Assembly: GCA_018873245.2 (NCBI GenBank)
Contig: JAEMBT020000009.1
Span: forward strand, 16,859,794-16,923,793
Source of the DNA: Archegozetes longisetosus
Lineage: Eukaryota > Arthropoda > Arachnida > Sarcoptiformes > Trhypochthoniidae
Reading direction: 5' to 3'
DNA: 64,000 nucleotides
Shown here: piece by piece, positions 26,100 to 37,556 of the stretch
Numbering within the stretch: the first letter of the stretch is position 1
Layout of the letters: every line of letters begins with the position of its first letter
Notes under the pieces: model-generated
What the model was told of the DNA's origin: nothing
Seen by the model: the letters and a program-made list of their open reading frames with translations, nothing else
Database searches by the model: none
Program-made: the position numbers and the translations under genes

Positions 26100-26650
26100 G
26101 AAGAGTGGGATTGGAATGGTATAGTATTGCAAATAATGGATCGGTCATACCCCTGAAATATCATTTATTTACATAGTCATATAGTTTCATATAATCAGTA
26201 CTCCTAAGATTAATATACACAAAATATTCATTTAATTGAAATATATAATCGAATTAAATGTGTATTTTTGTGTTCATATTGTATACATGTTCATCCTCAG
26301 GATAGGATCATAATAGATGTTTTGGTGATCACGTTTGACTATCGATTGAGAAATTGGGTTATGTGATGTAGTTGAGACTGTTGATCTTACTGCTTTATCA
26401 TAATGAAGTAAAATTGGTTTTAACGTGTTTCGGCTAAACTGACTGTGTAAAATCCCATTCTGCCAAACTGACTTTTGTGAAATTGACATCAATCACTTTA
26501 AAGTGAAATAAAATCAAAATCAAAAGCTACATTAATCCTAGCCATAAGGGGTTTACTGGTCAGTCTTGGACTTAAATATGTCTGATCTTGGGGCTCAATT
26601 CATCGAAAATTTTTATTTCTTTATTCATAGTAGCGTTTGCCAGAACAGTG
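26100..26650. other. No recognisable gene
   Basis: AT-rich sequence after fragment E; nothing beyond short chance ORFs. Confidence 0.45.
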
Positions 26651-26670
26651 CATTTATTGCGAATAAGCCT

Positions 26671-27995
26671 AAAATTTCAGTTGTATTTGACACCTTGGCA
26701 TTGTTATTTCCAGTGGGCAGTCTTTAGTAATACTTTTCTCAAAACTATTTCCAATGTTTGCATTTCTATCTCTAATATCAGGTTTATGTTCGTTCTATGC
26801 AATCACTTAATGATCAATAGGATTCCCAAAGTGTCAAAAATTAATTTAAAGTGTTATTAAACATCAAATTAAACATAGATATTGAGTGATATAATTTAAA
26901 TTAAATGGATTGAATTGAGAAATAATAGTTAGAATCAATTTTTGACACTTTGGGAGTCTTATTGATCGTTAAGTGATCGCATGGAACTAACATGAAGCTG
27001 ATATTGGAAACAGCAATGCAAACATTGGAAATACAGGGTCCGTCATATATTACGCAAAACTTTAAAAGTTTATTACAAAAGAATTATAAATGATATCGAA
27101 TTCAAATAAATTGCATTTTATCCAGAAAAGTATAAAATTTAATGAATTAGGTTTTCGAAATGCTTTCCTTCATTAACCACTAAATGCTGAAGACGTTCCT
27201 GAAAGGCTTTGCAAGCTCTTTGTCTCATGTCATCTGAGATGGCCGAAATGACTTCTTTTATGCGTCCTTCAAGTTGTTCCAGACTCTCAGTACTTTATAT
27301 GTGTATATATACTATATATACAGTCATGAAAACATCTAAAGTACTTACTAAATTTGATCTAGTTCCTTACCCCTTAGTTCGATTTTGATTTCGGAAATAT
27401 TGTTTGTGAATAATCATGGAAGGAATGATTTATTAAAAACAGTTTCGAAAATTCATTCTGATAAATTTTTTTACAACAAATGTTCTATAACTCGAGAACT
27501 ACAAGGTATATTTCGGAATTTTCAGTTCTATTTTGTAGAGCTCAGAAAATGAGTCGACATGCGTTTCGGAAATTTTTGAAAAGTTACTCATTTAACCATG
27601 ATATTTTATTAAACATCAATGTGATCAATACAATAGAGTTAAAGTTTGAGAAGTTTATAGAATTAAGGGTTTCTGGAAAAAGTAAAGTAGAAATTAAACA
27701 GCGATTAAGTAAGAATAGTATTGATTACCTTAATTTTTAACAAACTACAGCATTTAGTGGTTAATGAAGGAAAGCATTTTGTAAACCTATTTCATTAAAT
27801 TTTATAATTTTCTGAATAAAATGCAATTTATTTGAATTCGATATCATTTATAATTTTTTAGTAATAAACTTAAAATTTTGAGTAATATATGCCGGACCCT
27901 GTAGTTTTGAGCAAAAATACTACTAAAGGACTGCCCACTGGAAATACAAAGCAAAGGTTGGAAATACAATAGAAATTGGCTGTAAGAAGTAATTC
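26671..27995. mobile_element. Long inverted-repeat element with a nested mariner insertion
   Basis: The left arm, about 26671-26845, matches in reverse two separated blocks, about 26933-27031 and 27902-27995. The two blocks become contiguous when the 27034-27901 element is removed. Landmarks are TTTCCAGTGGGCAGTC and CCCAAAGTGTCAAAAATT in the left arm. No coding capacity was recognised. Confidence 0.75.
27034..27901. mobile_element. Tc1/mariner-type element, 868 bp, TA target duplication
   Basis: It is bounded by CAGGGTCCG and CGGACCCTG with TA at 27032-27033 and 27902-27903. The empty site is visible in the undisturbed left arm of the surrounding inverted repeat (AAACTATTTCC). The termini are inverted for about 160 bases and include coding for a transposase C-terminus (minus strand about 27140-27290: RACKAFQERLQHLVVNEGKH). 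A plus-strand piece at 27550-27740 has an HTH-like ELRVSGKSKVEI. It is non-autonomous now. Confidence 0.85.
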
Positions 27996-28130
27996 ATAAA
28001 AGAAATGGCAGTCGTTTAAGTTTAAAATGTAATTTTATAGTTCCGAGAATAGCCATTTTTGACTCCTGGATCTTTGAAGAAAATTGCAATTTTATAATAA
28101 AAATTTATTTTAATTAAAACTATTGAAGAG
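27986..28130 (+). repeat. Dispersed repeat, first copy
   Basis: The sequence around ATGGCAGTCG and CGAGAATAGCCATTTTTGAC occurs again in reverse orientation at 39100-39247. No coding was recognised. Confidence 0.7.
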
Positions 28131-28218
28131 GTTAGGTATGTAAGATGCTAGAAAAAGAATACGCATGAAATAAGCCCTACAGGTAATACACATATAGTTT
28201 GCTTTCCTATATATCTGA

Positions 28219-28352
28219 ATATATGAAGAGCTTATTTTCAAAAGGGCTTAAGTGTCAATATTATAAGGTACCGTAAAGATCATAGTGGACGCTCAAAGTA
28301 ACTGACCCTATAATATAGACACTTAAACCCTTTAGGAAATAAGCTCTTCATA
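28219..28352. repeat. Imperfect palindrome
   Basis: ATGAAGAGCTTATTTTCAAA on the left is answered by the reverse at 28330-28352; AAGTGTCAATATTATA is also mirrored. It is possibly a small MITE upstream of copy F. Confidence 0.6.
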
Positions 28353-28572
28353 TAAACTAATACACTTATGCCAGATGTCTTATATTTAACAAAGAAATCT
28401 GCCTCACTCAAGCTTTCTTTTGTACGTTCATAGCGACGATTATAGAGCGACACAAGGATATGAGAACACATTAAGTGCTATATAGAGTTGTACTTAGAAG
28501 AGGTGTCGTGTATTTTCTCAATAGTCACATCTATTGTAACGTCAAATAAACTAAAAGTTAATCATAACAACA

Positions 28573-30754
28573 ATGTTGCGAAAGTTTAAGTATTTGGGAC
28601 GAGGACTACCGGTCATAACAGTATCGAAAACGTCGATTCAGAACAATTTAGATAACTCTTTGATACGATATCGTCATTCAGGTCGGATGGAAGAAACTAA
28701 AGTCACATTTAGTAATGGGTATCAACCACACAATCATTTATCAGTTTATATAAATCATTCAAAGTCTAAACTTAATTATCTTTAAAGCCGAACACTTCGG
28801 ATATCTTCTGGTCAATTGGCTCGATTGGCCGACGGTTGTGCTGTAGTCCAATTGGGTGATACAAACGTGATAGTTGCGGCTGTCTCTAAAACGGAACCAA
28901 ACTCTTCGTCGAGTTCATTCGTCCCCTTAACAGTCGACTACAAACAGGACTATTCAGCCGCGGGCCTAATTCCTACGAATAATTTCCGACGAGAAATTGG
29001 AACGACTGAGAAAGAGATATTGACCTCTCGATTGATAGATCGTTCGGTACGGCCTCTGTTCCCAAAGGGATATAATTATGAGACACAGCTATTTGGCGAT
29101 CTATTATCAGTTGACGGCAATAACAATCCCGATATCGCCGCCATCAATAGTGCTTCAGCCGCACTAACCCTCTCAGACATACCGTGGAATGGACCGATTG
29201 GTGCTGTTCGAGTGGCTGTCATGAGTAATAATGAAGTTATAACTAGTCCTACACGAAGTGAAATGGATGAATCGCTTATGAATATAGTGGTGAGCGTTAA
29301 TGATTTAGGCAATGTATTGATGCTCGAGGCATTCGCCAATGAACCCATTCTTGAACCTTATCTACTCAAAGGCATTAAACAAGCTATTAAAGAATCAAAA
29401 TTAATCATTGATGAGATCAAAAGGTTGCAAAGTGTAATGGGCAAATCAAAGAGACAAATGGATAAACTAACTGTTCCCAACGAACAACATTACAATGCCA
29501 TCAAAGCGTATGTTTTGTCTAATATTTTCTTAACATTGTTTTCACTTAACATTTGATTTGAAATTTCAGTCTCTGCACTACAAGAATTCGTGACGTATTG
29601 ACAAACTATAAACACAATAAACTTTCTCGCGATCAAGAACTAGAAGCCATACGTGAGGACGCTTTGGAAAAACTTAAAGAAAATTTCACTGAAGACTCGC
29701 ATTCAATACTTTCTGACACCTTTCATAATGTATTGAAGAACATCTACTCAGAAGTTGTGATCGAGACTGACAAACGATGTGATGGAAGACTATTGACTGA
29801 ATTGAGACCAATTAGTTGTAAAATCGATTTATTTGAATCGTGTGACGGGCCTCACGGCTCAGCACTTTTTCAAAGAGGACAAACTCAAGTCACGTGTAGA
29901 GTAGTCCTCGGTTCATTAGATTCCATTTGGAGATCTGATCCAATATCGGTAATTACTGGTGATGTAATAGAAAAAAATGTATTCTTCAATACGAATTTCT
30001 GCCATACGCGACTAATGATATCGGAAGGCCTGTAGTGAGCAGAAGAGAGATAGAACACGGAGCTCTTGCTGAGAAAGCTATTCGACGTGTAGTGCCAAGT
30101 GACTCTCCATTTACTACGTATTTATGGTGTAATGTTTATGAATCTGATTGTTCCTCGTCTATGGCTAGTGTCTGTGCTGGAAGTCTCGCTCTAATGGACG
30201 CTGGAGTGAATATTGCGTCCCCAACTGCTGGCGTTGCCATGGGTCTTATCAAGTGCGGACAAGACTTTCGGGTTTTGACTGACATTTCTGGTTTTGAAGA
30301 CTATTTTGGAGAAATGGATTTCAAAATTGCTGGAACTAAAGAAGCATTTACTGCTCTACAACTGGACTGTAAACTTGCTGAAGGGCTTCCTTTTGTAGTA
30401 TTAATTGAAGCCATTGAAAAGGCTGGAGTGGCTAAAAGTGAAATTTTGAATATTATGAATAATACAATTAGAGAACCGCGAAAACAACTAAAGAACAGGC
30501 CTGTTATTCTAAAACTAGAAATACCTATCCATAAACGATCAAAATTTTTAGGTTATCGCGGATCTATTAAGAAACTGACATCAGATTTTGGTGTTCACAT
30601 CACTCAAGACACAGAAGACGATAATAGTTTTATATTATTTGCTCCAAACCAAAGCGCATTTGAAGAAGCATTTAAAGTGATTATAAAGTTATTAGTAGAT
30701 TCAAGTGAACCGTTTATGGATAATGATATGAATGAATCTGATTTTGAGATTTAA
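28573..30754 (+). pseudogene. PNPT1 copy F, one frameshift, lacks S1
   Basis: Exons 28573-28718, 28788-29507 (720 bases) and 29570-30754 join with the same phases as copy B. The N-terminal core is clean (LARLADGCAVVQLGDT, LFPKGYNYETQ). The only frame lesion seen is a net loss of one base near 29977-29981, ahead of the VSRREIEHGALAEKA block. The total of 2051 bases is one short of a multiple of three. The second core keeps SSSMAS and GEMDFKIAGT, although the preceding residues differ (ESDCSSSMAS). KH has GYRG. Instead of S1 it ends NDMNESDFEI, the same alternative end as copy D. If the frameshift were a sequencing error it would encode a protein of about 683 residues without S1. Confidence 0.88.
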
Positions 30755-30759
30755 ACCTC

Positions 30760-31430
30760 GAAACCACATAATCGACGTTACTCTGCACATAGAAATGATC
30801 CTTCTAATGAGTGAATCCAAACCTCAAAACGGTTAAAGGCCTGGGACCTGAGGTCCTAAAGTAAAATTACGAGTTTTTATATTTGGCAGTAGTATGAGTT
30901 TTGTCCGGGTCTTTGACAATGACTTCAGGTCCTGGACTTGGACTCGCTTTAAACCCCAAAAATTAATAATAGACAATATATTTTTATTCAGTGTAAGTGA
31001 CGCAAAAATGAATTATCATCATTTTACGCAAAATGCTTAAGAAAATTGTAAATTATACATAAATTTATCTATAAAATGAAATTTAATACATTTTCTAAAA
31101 TCAAGAAGTGGTATTTACCTTGAATTAATTTATTTTAATTCAAACAAAAACTCAATCATAAGTTGAAAACTTATTGTAAAACAGTTAAATAAAACAATTT
31201 TCTAAAGAGGGAAGCGGTTATTAATAGTGCGAGACTTAAGCAGTTCCGAGTCGCATTTGCTAAAGTCTCGCATTAGTGCGAAACTTTAGATCGATGTCTA
31301 AAGTCTTGCCATGATACGAGACTATAGATCTAGCCTATATTTTCAGCACAAAGTTTAATCGAACTGTTATTGTGATCATTTAATTGCTGATAAAAAGTTT
31401 TAACAATTAGCAAAACTAAGCATATACCTA
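30760..31430. other. No recognisable gene
   Basis: The first roughly 45 bases match the sequence after copy D. The rest is AT-rich with a few repeats of AAAGTCTCGCA near 31240-31310. Confidence 0.45.
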
Positions 31431-31431
31431 C

Positions 31432-32103
31432 ATATGAACGCCCCGATAATAAAAAAGCTTATCTCGAGTTAACTTCTTTTTCGGATTTTTTTTTAAACAT
31501 TGAGCTCACATCATACTTTATTCATATAATAAAATTCAATATATGTTTCAATGGAAAAAATTTATAAATAATCATGTTTAAAAAACTCTTGATCACTATA
31601 GAATTGAATGCTAATCAAATCTAACTTTAAGAGAATGCGCAATCAATTTGTGTTATGTTCATTATGAACAGTACAATATTGATGATCATTACATAACATC
31701 AAAGCTTTAGTTTTTATTTATATCAATTAAGCATTAATCAGGTGTTTTATTAGAATTCAAAATGTTTAATTAAATCAATAATAAATTGATTCATTTATCT
31801 AATGGCTCGCCAAATAAGAGAACTCCTCTTATTCTAACTAATTATTAGACTATTTGGATGTAAAAAATAGAAAATTTTATATTGACTTTTTATCTCAAAA
31901 TTTAATTTTAATTCTGAAGAATCAGATTATTGTGATGAATCTGACCTAGAATATGTTTAATTACACGTTACAAATAATAAATTTCATATTCAAGTTTCAA
32001 TGAGTTTGATTTTTGTAAACATTTTTGAAACGCAACTTTAAGTGCGTTTTACTCGTTTCAATGCTTTAAGAGATAGGCTTTTTTATTATCGGGGCATTCA
32101 TAT
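31432..32103. mobile_element. MITE-like element, GCCCCGATAATAAAAAAGC termini
   Basis: Inverted ends of about 30 bases: ATATGAACGCCCCGATAATA on the left, and its reverse with few mismatches on the right. The interior of about 600 bases is AT-rich without ORFs. Confidence 0.7.
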
Positions 32104-32456
32104 TTAGATCCTGATATAAGTTAGTTATCTTTTTGAATGATTTCTAAAAATCACCCATTTTCTCGCATAAAAGCCAATCATTATCGGATATTTCACTTAC
32201 AGATTTTTCTATTATCGGAGCCATGGTATTGAGGCTCGAGTCGTAAAAACCTGAAGAACTAAGCTCCCGAGTCCGGGTTCGAGTTTGAGTCCTAGGTTGG
32301 AGTCTTTCAAAAAGACATGAAGACTCGAACCTCCTCATTAGTAGCTGGTGCCGCCAAACTCATGCTAAGCTCAATGATCTCGCAATGGAAAGTGATGAAA
32401 CCTAACCTAACCTAATCTGGTTGAATTAGTTAAGGATAGGTCTGATGCTTCTACGT

Positions 32457-32740
32457 CAAAATGTCGCCCCAAAAATGTCGCCACCAATAATGTCGCCGAA
32501 AATAATGTCGCCGGTAAAAAATGTCGCCGCCAATAATGTCGCCGCCAATAATGTCGCCGAAAATAATGTCGCCCGTAAAAACGTAAAAATGTCGCCGCCA
32601 ATAATGTCGCCGAAAATAATGTCGCCCGTAAAACATGTCGCCCGTAAAAAATGTCGCCGAAAATAATGTCGCCGAAAATAATGTCGCCATACAAAAAATG
32701 TCGCCGGTAAATAATGTCGCCATACTAAAATGTCGCCTGT
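32457..32740. repeat. Tandem array of about 15-bp AATAATGTCGCC units
   Basis: About twenty units of AATGTCGCC plus a variable 3-6 base linker (GAAAAT, GCCAAT, CGTAAA, ACCAAT). Open frames on both strands are by-products of the repeat. A shorter array with the same leader (TTCTACGTCAAAATGTCGCC) lies at 35572-35665. Confidence 0.9.
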
Positions 32741-34114
32741 AAAAATGTTCCTATATAAAACTTTACACAAAAATTTTCGGTTTCAAGATTTTTTATATAT
32801 GCATTCCAAGTAAAATTAACAAAAATAAGATAACTTTGAAAATATTTTGTTAGGATGAGTTCATTTTTTATTTAGTTATGGAAATAAAAGATATAATAAT
32901 TTGTAGAAAATGATTAATGGAATACATGAATAGGAGTATGATCTGGACCTGCTTAGCAAGGAAGCTCATTCATAAGTAGACAATTGAAAACAATTTAAAC
33001 ATTGGTTTGATAATAGGCTATTCATAATTATGCTCTTTTCAATCCTTTTGCGCTAATTTTTTATCAGAATAAAATGATAAAAGTCTCCATTCAGTATCTT
33101 AACTTCATGAGCTAGTTGACGCGGCTCAAAGACTTTTACATCAACTAAATTGTCTCGAAGTGTTCTATGGATTTGACTCTTTAATTGATACTTAGTAAGT
33201 TCTTCCCATCTGTAAATGGATTGTGAACAAAAAATAAATAAAAATAAAAATTGGGCATAACTTTTAAACAGGTAGATATCGTTTAATAAATATATTATAT
33301 TAATCGATTTATCTTGATAAGTAATATCGATTAGGGTTCACCCTTAATTTTTATAATGTTACCGCGCGTGATAGCCTTATTAACCTATTATAAATCTAAA
33401 AAGTATATGTACAGAAACCTCTAGCGATAGAAGTCTTAATTATACGAAAATAATTAATCAATAAAATAATTTCTACACAAACATGAAAATGAATTCATTA
33501 TATAAATATTACGTTATTTTAAATCGAATAATATTAAATTGGAGTTTAAAAAGTGATATATTCGTGATTAAAGTGCGGTAAAATTGCGATTAAATTATGG
33601 CTAAATTATGAAAATTCACAATAAGGATAATATAAAGTGTAGAAAAAGGGTCTATATTGCTTCTCAACTGAAAAAGCCGAATTAAAAGATATAATTTCAA
33701 TTAAGTAATGCTAAAGATGGAAAAACACGATGTAATTTATGATATTGTCTTGTAAAGTTAAAGTTATTTTTGTTAAGACCTCTAGCACTAGAGGTCTTTG
33801 TGCATCTGCTTTTCGAATTAATTATACAAATGAGCACGTGTGCATATTAGCTACAAAGTGTTAAAATAAGTAATAAAAATTATATTTTCTACTTGAGCGT
33901 TGCTCCTAATTTATTCGTAAATCGAGTTAATAAGTATACCAAATGTAAAAGTCGAATATTGAGTGGAAATACAATGAATATTTTAATCAGTTATTTTAAT
34001 TTAAAGTTAAATTTCAAAAACGTGTTGTGATAAAATTAAACATTCAAGAGTAAAATATTGAAATTAAACCTGTAATTCAAAATTTTGGGCGATTCCTCTT
34101 AAGTAATTTAATAT

Positions 34115-35472
34115 TTATGTACCTTCATAATCTTGAACAATGGATTTAATATTAGATGCAGTGTCCTTATAAACTCTTTTCCTTGATTGAGTGTTATGTC
34201 TGGCAATTATTTGTTCAATATCTAACTCATTACGACTCTGCTGATATTTGATACCATCAATAAACTTCCAGATTGATGGATATTTCATGCCTAATAACTG
34301 AGCAAACGCGTTATGCCAGCCCTCGACAGCATTATTTGTTCTTGGCAAATTTTCAAGTGTAGCCGAATAACAATTCCATAAAGAATGAGGAAATTTCGGT
34401 GCATTTCGAATGTTATTATTTCTGGTTGCTCTCAGTCTGCCAATCCATGTATCTTCGAAATAATCGATCATAAACTTCATTAAATCGTAATTATCTTCGA
34501 AATATTGAGAATTGACCAGTTCCTCAAATGATGCAACGATATCACCAGTTGGAACAAATGCTAGAGATGCCAATTGTCTTATATGGAGCGCGAAATCGGA
34601 GTCTGTTCTATATCTGTTATTAATTGCAGGATTTCCTTCTATTCTTCTCCAAATACATTGACTAAAATGGAAAAAGCATCCCCTTTGAACAGTTTGAGGA
34701 AATGCTCTCTTAAATGCGTTCAAGATTTTTCAAAATCTGTTAAAATCGATGCAGGTTGAAGATTTGGTCTAAGATTTTTCAAAGCATTAAAAACTCGATC
34801 ATACGATTCTTCTTTTTTATCAGGCATCAAAATAAAAACCTTATCTCTGAAAATTGCACGTATTGTGTAGATTTGTCCAAATAATGGAGGAGTTGTCCTA
34901 AAAGTACCATCAGCAAACCAATTTGTATTGTCAGCCATCAAGTCCAAATTTTGATAAGTTGTGAATATTAAAATTCTGTCGTTATTTGGACCACTATCAT
35001 ACATTAGGAATTGCTCCCCTCTGATTGTTTTAGTGAATTCTATTGGAAGAACCAGCTCAGTCAAATCTTTTGGATTAGGAAATGTAACGTTCGACTGTCT
35101 CCTAGATCGCTGAATCGTTCGCTTAATCAATGAAACAGAGGGTAAACTTCCAGCTACTGCATTTGGAATATTCGCTGTGGTTATTGCTACGATTCGACCT
35201 GTCGACTCGACTGTTGACTTTGCTTTTTCTTTAATATCATTCATGACTTGACGTGTTTCGATTTTTGAAATAGAGAGAACATGATTATGATCTCTTATTT
35301 CTATTAAACGATCTTGAATAGTGTGGCATCGTGCACTGCATTTCTTTGAGTGATACTCAGTACATTTCAAAATTTTTTTATCCAGTTTGGTTTTTTCCAA
35401 ACGGAAAGTGAAACCATTTCGAACGAATAAATCACGGCCTTTTGGCTTTTGATGAATTCGAATGACATTTTT
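34115..35472 (-). pseudogene. FLYWCH/MULE transposase, one frameshift
   Basis: Reads from about 35472 down to the stop at 34115. The N-terminal part is a FLYWCH-type zinc finger (FVRNGFTFRLEKTK, then C..KKCSARCHT and DHNH). The MULE core has WFADGTF (first Asp), ILTDFE (second Asp), CFFHFSQ and NNAVEGWHNAF (Glu), so the catalytic set is complete. A single lost base near 34722 (after DFEKS) puts the last 200 codons in another frame. No in-frame ATG is seen at the 5' end; an acceptor-like CTTTTTAG at about 35475 suggests an upstream exon. It is otherwise well preserved, so the element is fairly young. Confidence 0.87.
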
Positions 35473-35571
35473 AATTCTAAAAAGATAGTTAGAATTTTAG
35501 AATTCTATTGAATTTTTTTGAGAACTGTAATAGAAAAATTTCCATAATAAATAAAACATGATTGTTTTGGC

Positions 35572-35665
35572 TTCTACGTCAAAATGTCGCCCCAAAAATG
35601 TCGCCCCAAAAATGTCGCCACCAATAATGTCGCCGAAAATAATGTCGCCGAAAATAATGTCGCTT
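35572..35665. repeat. Short AATGTCGCC tandem array inside the MULE
   Basis: About six units, same orientation and same 5' leader as the 32457-32740 array, between the transposase 5' end and the right TIR. Confidence 0.85.
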
Positions 35666-36065
35666 TATAAGAATTTTGTATATTGAAACAGGTCTAGAAT
35701 TGAATTTTAAGTTTATGATCCGTTGACAATGATGAGCGTGTCCGGGAAAAATTTTGCGCTCAGTGCTCGGTGCTCGAGCACTGTTTCAAACTTTCTATCT
35801 ATTGAAATGTTATATAAAATTGTTTATATCTTAAAGTTATAACCCTAAACATATTTTTAGATTTATAATAGGTTAATGAGGCTATCACGCGCGGTAACAT
35901 TATAAAAATTAAGGGTAAACCCTAATCGATATTACTTATCAAGATAAATCGATTAATATAATATATTTATTAAACGATATCTACCTGTTTAAGTTATGCC
36001 CAATTTTTATTTTTATTTTTTTTGTTCACAATCCATTTACAGATGGGAAGAACTTATTATATATA

Positions 36066-36853
36066 TACCACTGGACAAAACTAACTTGGAAATTTTTATG
36101 AATAGCTATAACTTTTGAATGGTTTATCGCATTTTACTGAAATTTGAAGCAAAATTAAGCAAATTTATAATACAATAATTACACAATAAATTAAGATTAT
36201 TAATTATTCACTATTGTATCCACATCAATGTTCCGGTCGTATCGTTCACAACAGCTACCACATCAATCTCAATGCCCTGTATTTCAATTTGATAATTAAT
36301 CAATAGTAAAGGTAACTATTGATTATATTTTCTTACTTGTCTTTTCTTAATTGCATTGCGCAACAACTGAACTACATCGTGGCCTTCGACTCCAGTACAG
36401 TTGAATCTTTTAGTCCAAGACACGAGACGTGCCTTAGTTAGTCCTTTCTGTTTGCACGGGAATCTAAAAGTGAAGCCGAGCGGCAACTTGTATTGCTTAA
36501 CATTTCGCTTTTCCATAAAATTGACTAGACAGTCAGCGATATGATCAAACAGCTATTTACGGTATCTTAATTAGTAATCAATTCAAACAGTTCTTATTTG
36601 AATTTTACCTCTTCTCCAGTTCCGAGCATTACATACTGTGGTAGTGAATAGCGCAACTATTTTAATAAATAGTGATTATTAAAAAAAACAAAACAATATG
36701 CCGCTCGTAAACAACGTTACAATATAATATTATTAAAAATTCCTTAAACAACGTTTTCTATCATTAAAATGCTTTTAAAACCATTAAATTTAGAATATTC
36801 ACTCAAAAGTTATAGTATGTTAAAAATTTCCAAGTTAGTTTTGTCCAGTGGTG
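36066..36853. mobile_element. TA-flanked element that captured hexokinase exons
   Basis: Inverted termini of roughly 55-65 bases (CACTGGACAAAACTAACTTG) at 36066 and 36853, with TA at 36064-36065 and 36854-36855, are typical of Tc1/mariner-type ends. The first base of the left TIR is T where the right has C. No transposase is present. The interior is mostly host hexokinase sequence on the minus strand. It sits between the MULE right end and a foldback element. Confidence 0.8.
36223..36656 (-). pseudogene. Hexokinase gene fragment, three exons, captured
   Basis: Exons 36609-36656, 36337-36552 and 36223-36276 are separated by two GT..AG introns of 56 and 60 bases. Joined, they give 106 uninterrupted codons. 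Hexokinase landmarks are [31 protein letters not shown] (usually FTFSFPC, so S to R), [18 protein letters not shown] and DVVAVVNDTTGTLM (glucose-site Asn-Asp). The part present is the small-domain, substrate-binding region of the N-terminal half; everything before and after is missing. Intron retention shows that genomic DNA, not mRNA, was captured. It is confined within the inverted termini of the surrounding element. It is not a working kinase. Confidence 0.88.
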
Positions 36854-36860
36854 TATCTTA

Positions 36861-37556
36861 CGAGGGAAGTTCGGGACTACGTAATAACCGATTTCAAGAA
36901 TAATTTTATGGAATAAATAAAATGTCATATAATGTTCGAAAAGGCATATAAGAAAGGTTGACCGCTAGAAAATTACAAGTTATGACCACTCAAAAAGTGA
37001 TTTTCTATGGCTTATTACTATTGATTCCTATATATTTTGCCCATCAAATATGTACTCTAATTCAGTCAAATTACTCAAATCTTTTTGAACAAATAGAGCT
37101 CATCTGTAAGCCTATATCTAAAATTTTCTATATGTCAATAGTTCTAATTTTTCGTATTTATCATATATCCTAAGAAATTTCTTTAGAAATCCATTGAATT
37201 TAGAAGATATGATAGATACGAAAAAGTTAGAACTATTGATATATAGAAACTTACTTTTAGATATTAAATTTCAGATTATCTTTCTTTTTGTTCAAAATGG
37301 TTTGAAGTTTTTCCTTATTAACAGTACTATTGCCATCCATTGAGTATTTTGACTGAATTAAAGTACATATTTGACAAGCAAAATGCATAGGAATCAATAG
37401 TAATATCAATAGGAAATTACTTTTTGAGTGGTCATAACTTGTAAGTATCTAGCGGTCAGCCTTTCTTATATGCCTTTTCGAACATCATACGACATGTTAT
37501 TTATGCCATAAAAATATTTTTGAAATCGGTTATCACATAGTCCCGAACTTCCCTCG
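36861..37556. mobile_element. Foldback element, 696 bp, TTA target duplication
   Basis: Nearly the whole element is one inverted repeat with its centre near 37195. The ends are CGAGGGAAGTTCGGGACTA and its reverse, flanked by TTA at 36858-36860 and 37557-37559. A TTA duplication fits PIF/Harbinger-type MITEs. It starts 7 bases after the hexokinase-carrying element ends. Confidence 0.85.

Larger units (their letters stand above)
33196..36056. mobile_element. MULE transposon with about 205-bp terminal inverted repeats
   Basis: The left terminus 33196-33402 begins TAAGTTCTTCCCATCTG and includes ACCGCGCGTGATAGCC; it is mirrored with few mismatches at 35858-36056. Between them lies a Mutator-like transposase on the minus strand. 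The expected target duplication of about 9 bases is not obvious, so the exact ends are uncertain. The segment 33420-34110 between the left TIR and the gene holds no further ORF. Confidence 0.85.

Noticed and set aside
32407-32770. Overlapping repeat-rich ORFs (GDIIFGDII and NNVAANNVA types) on both strands
   Set aside because: By-products of the AATGTCGCC tandem array; four frames are open at once.
36223-36656. Functional hexokinase gene
   Set aside because: Only about 106 of the more than 440 codons expected are present, bounded on both sides by transposon termini.
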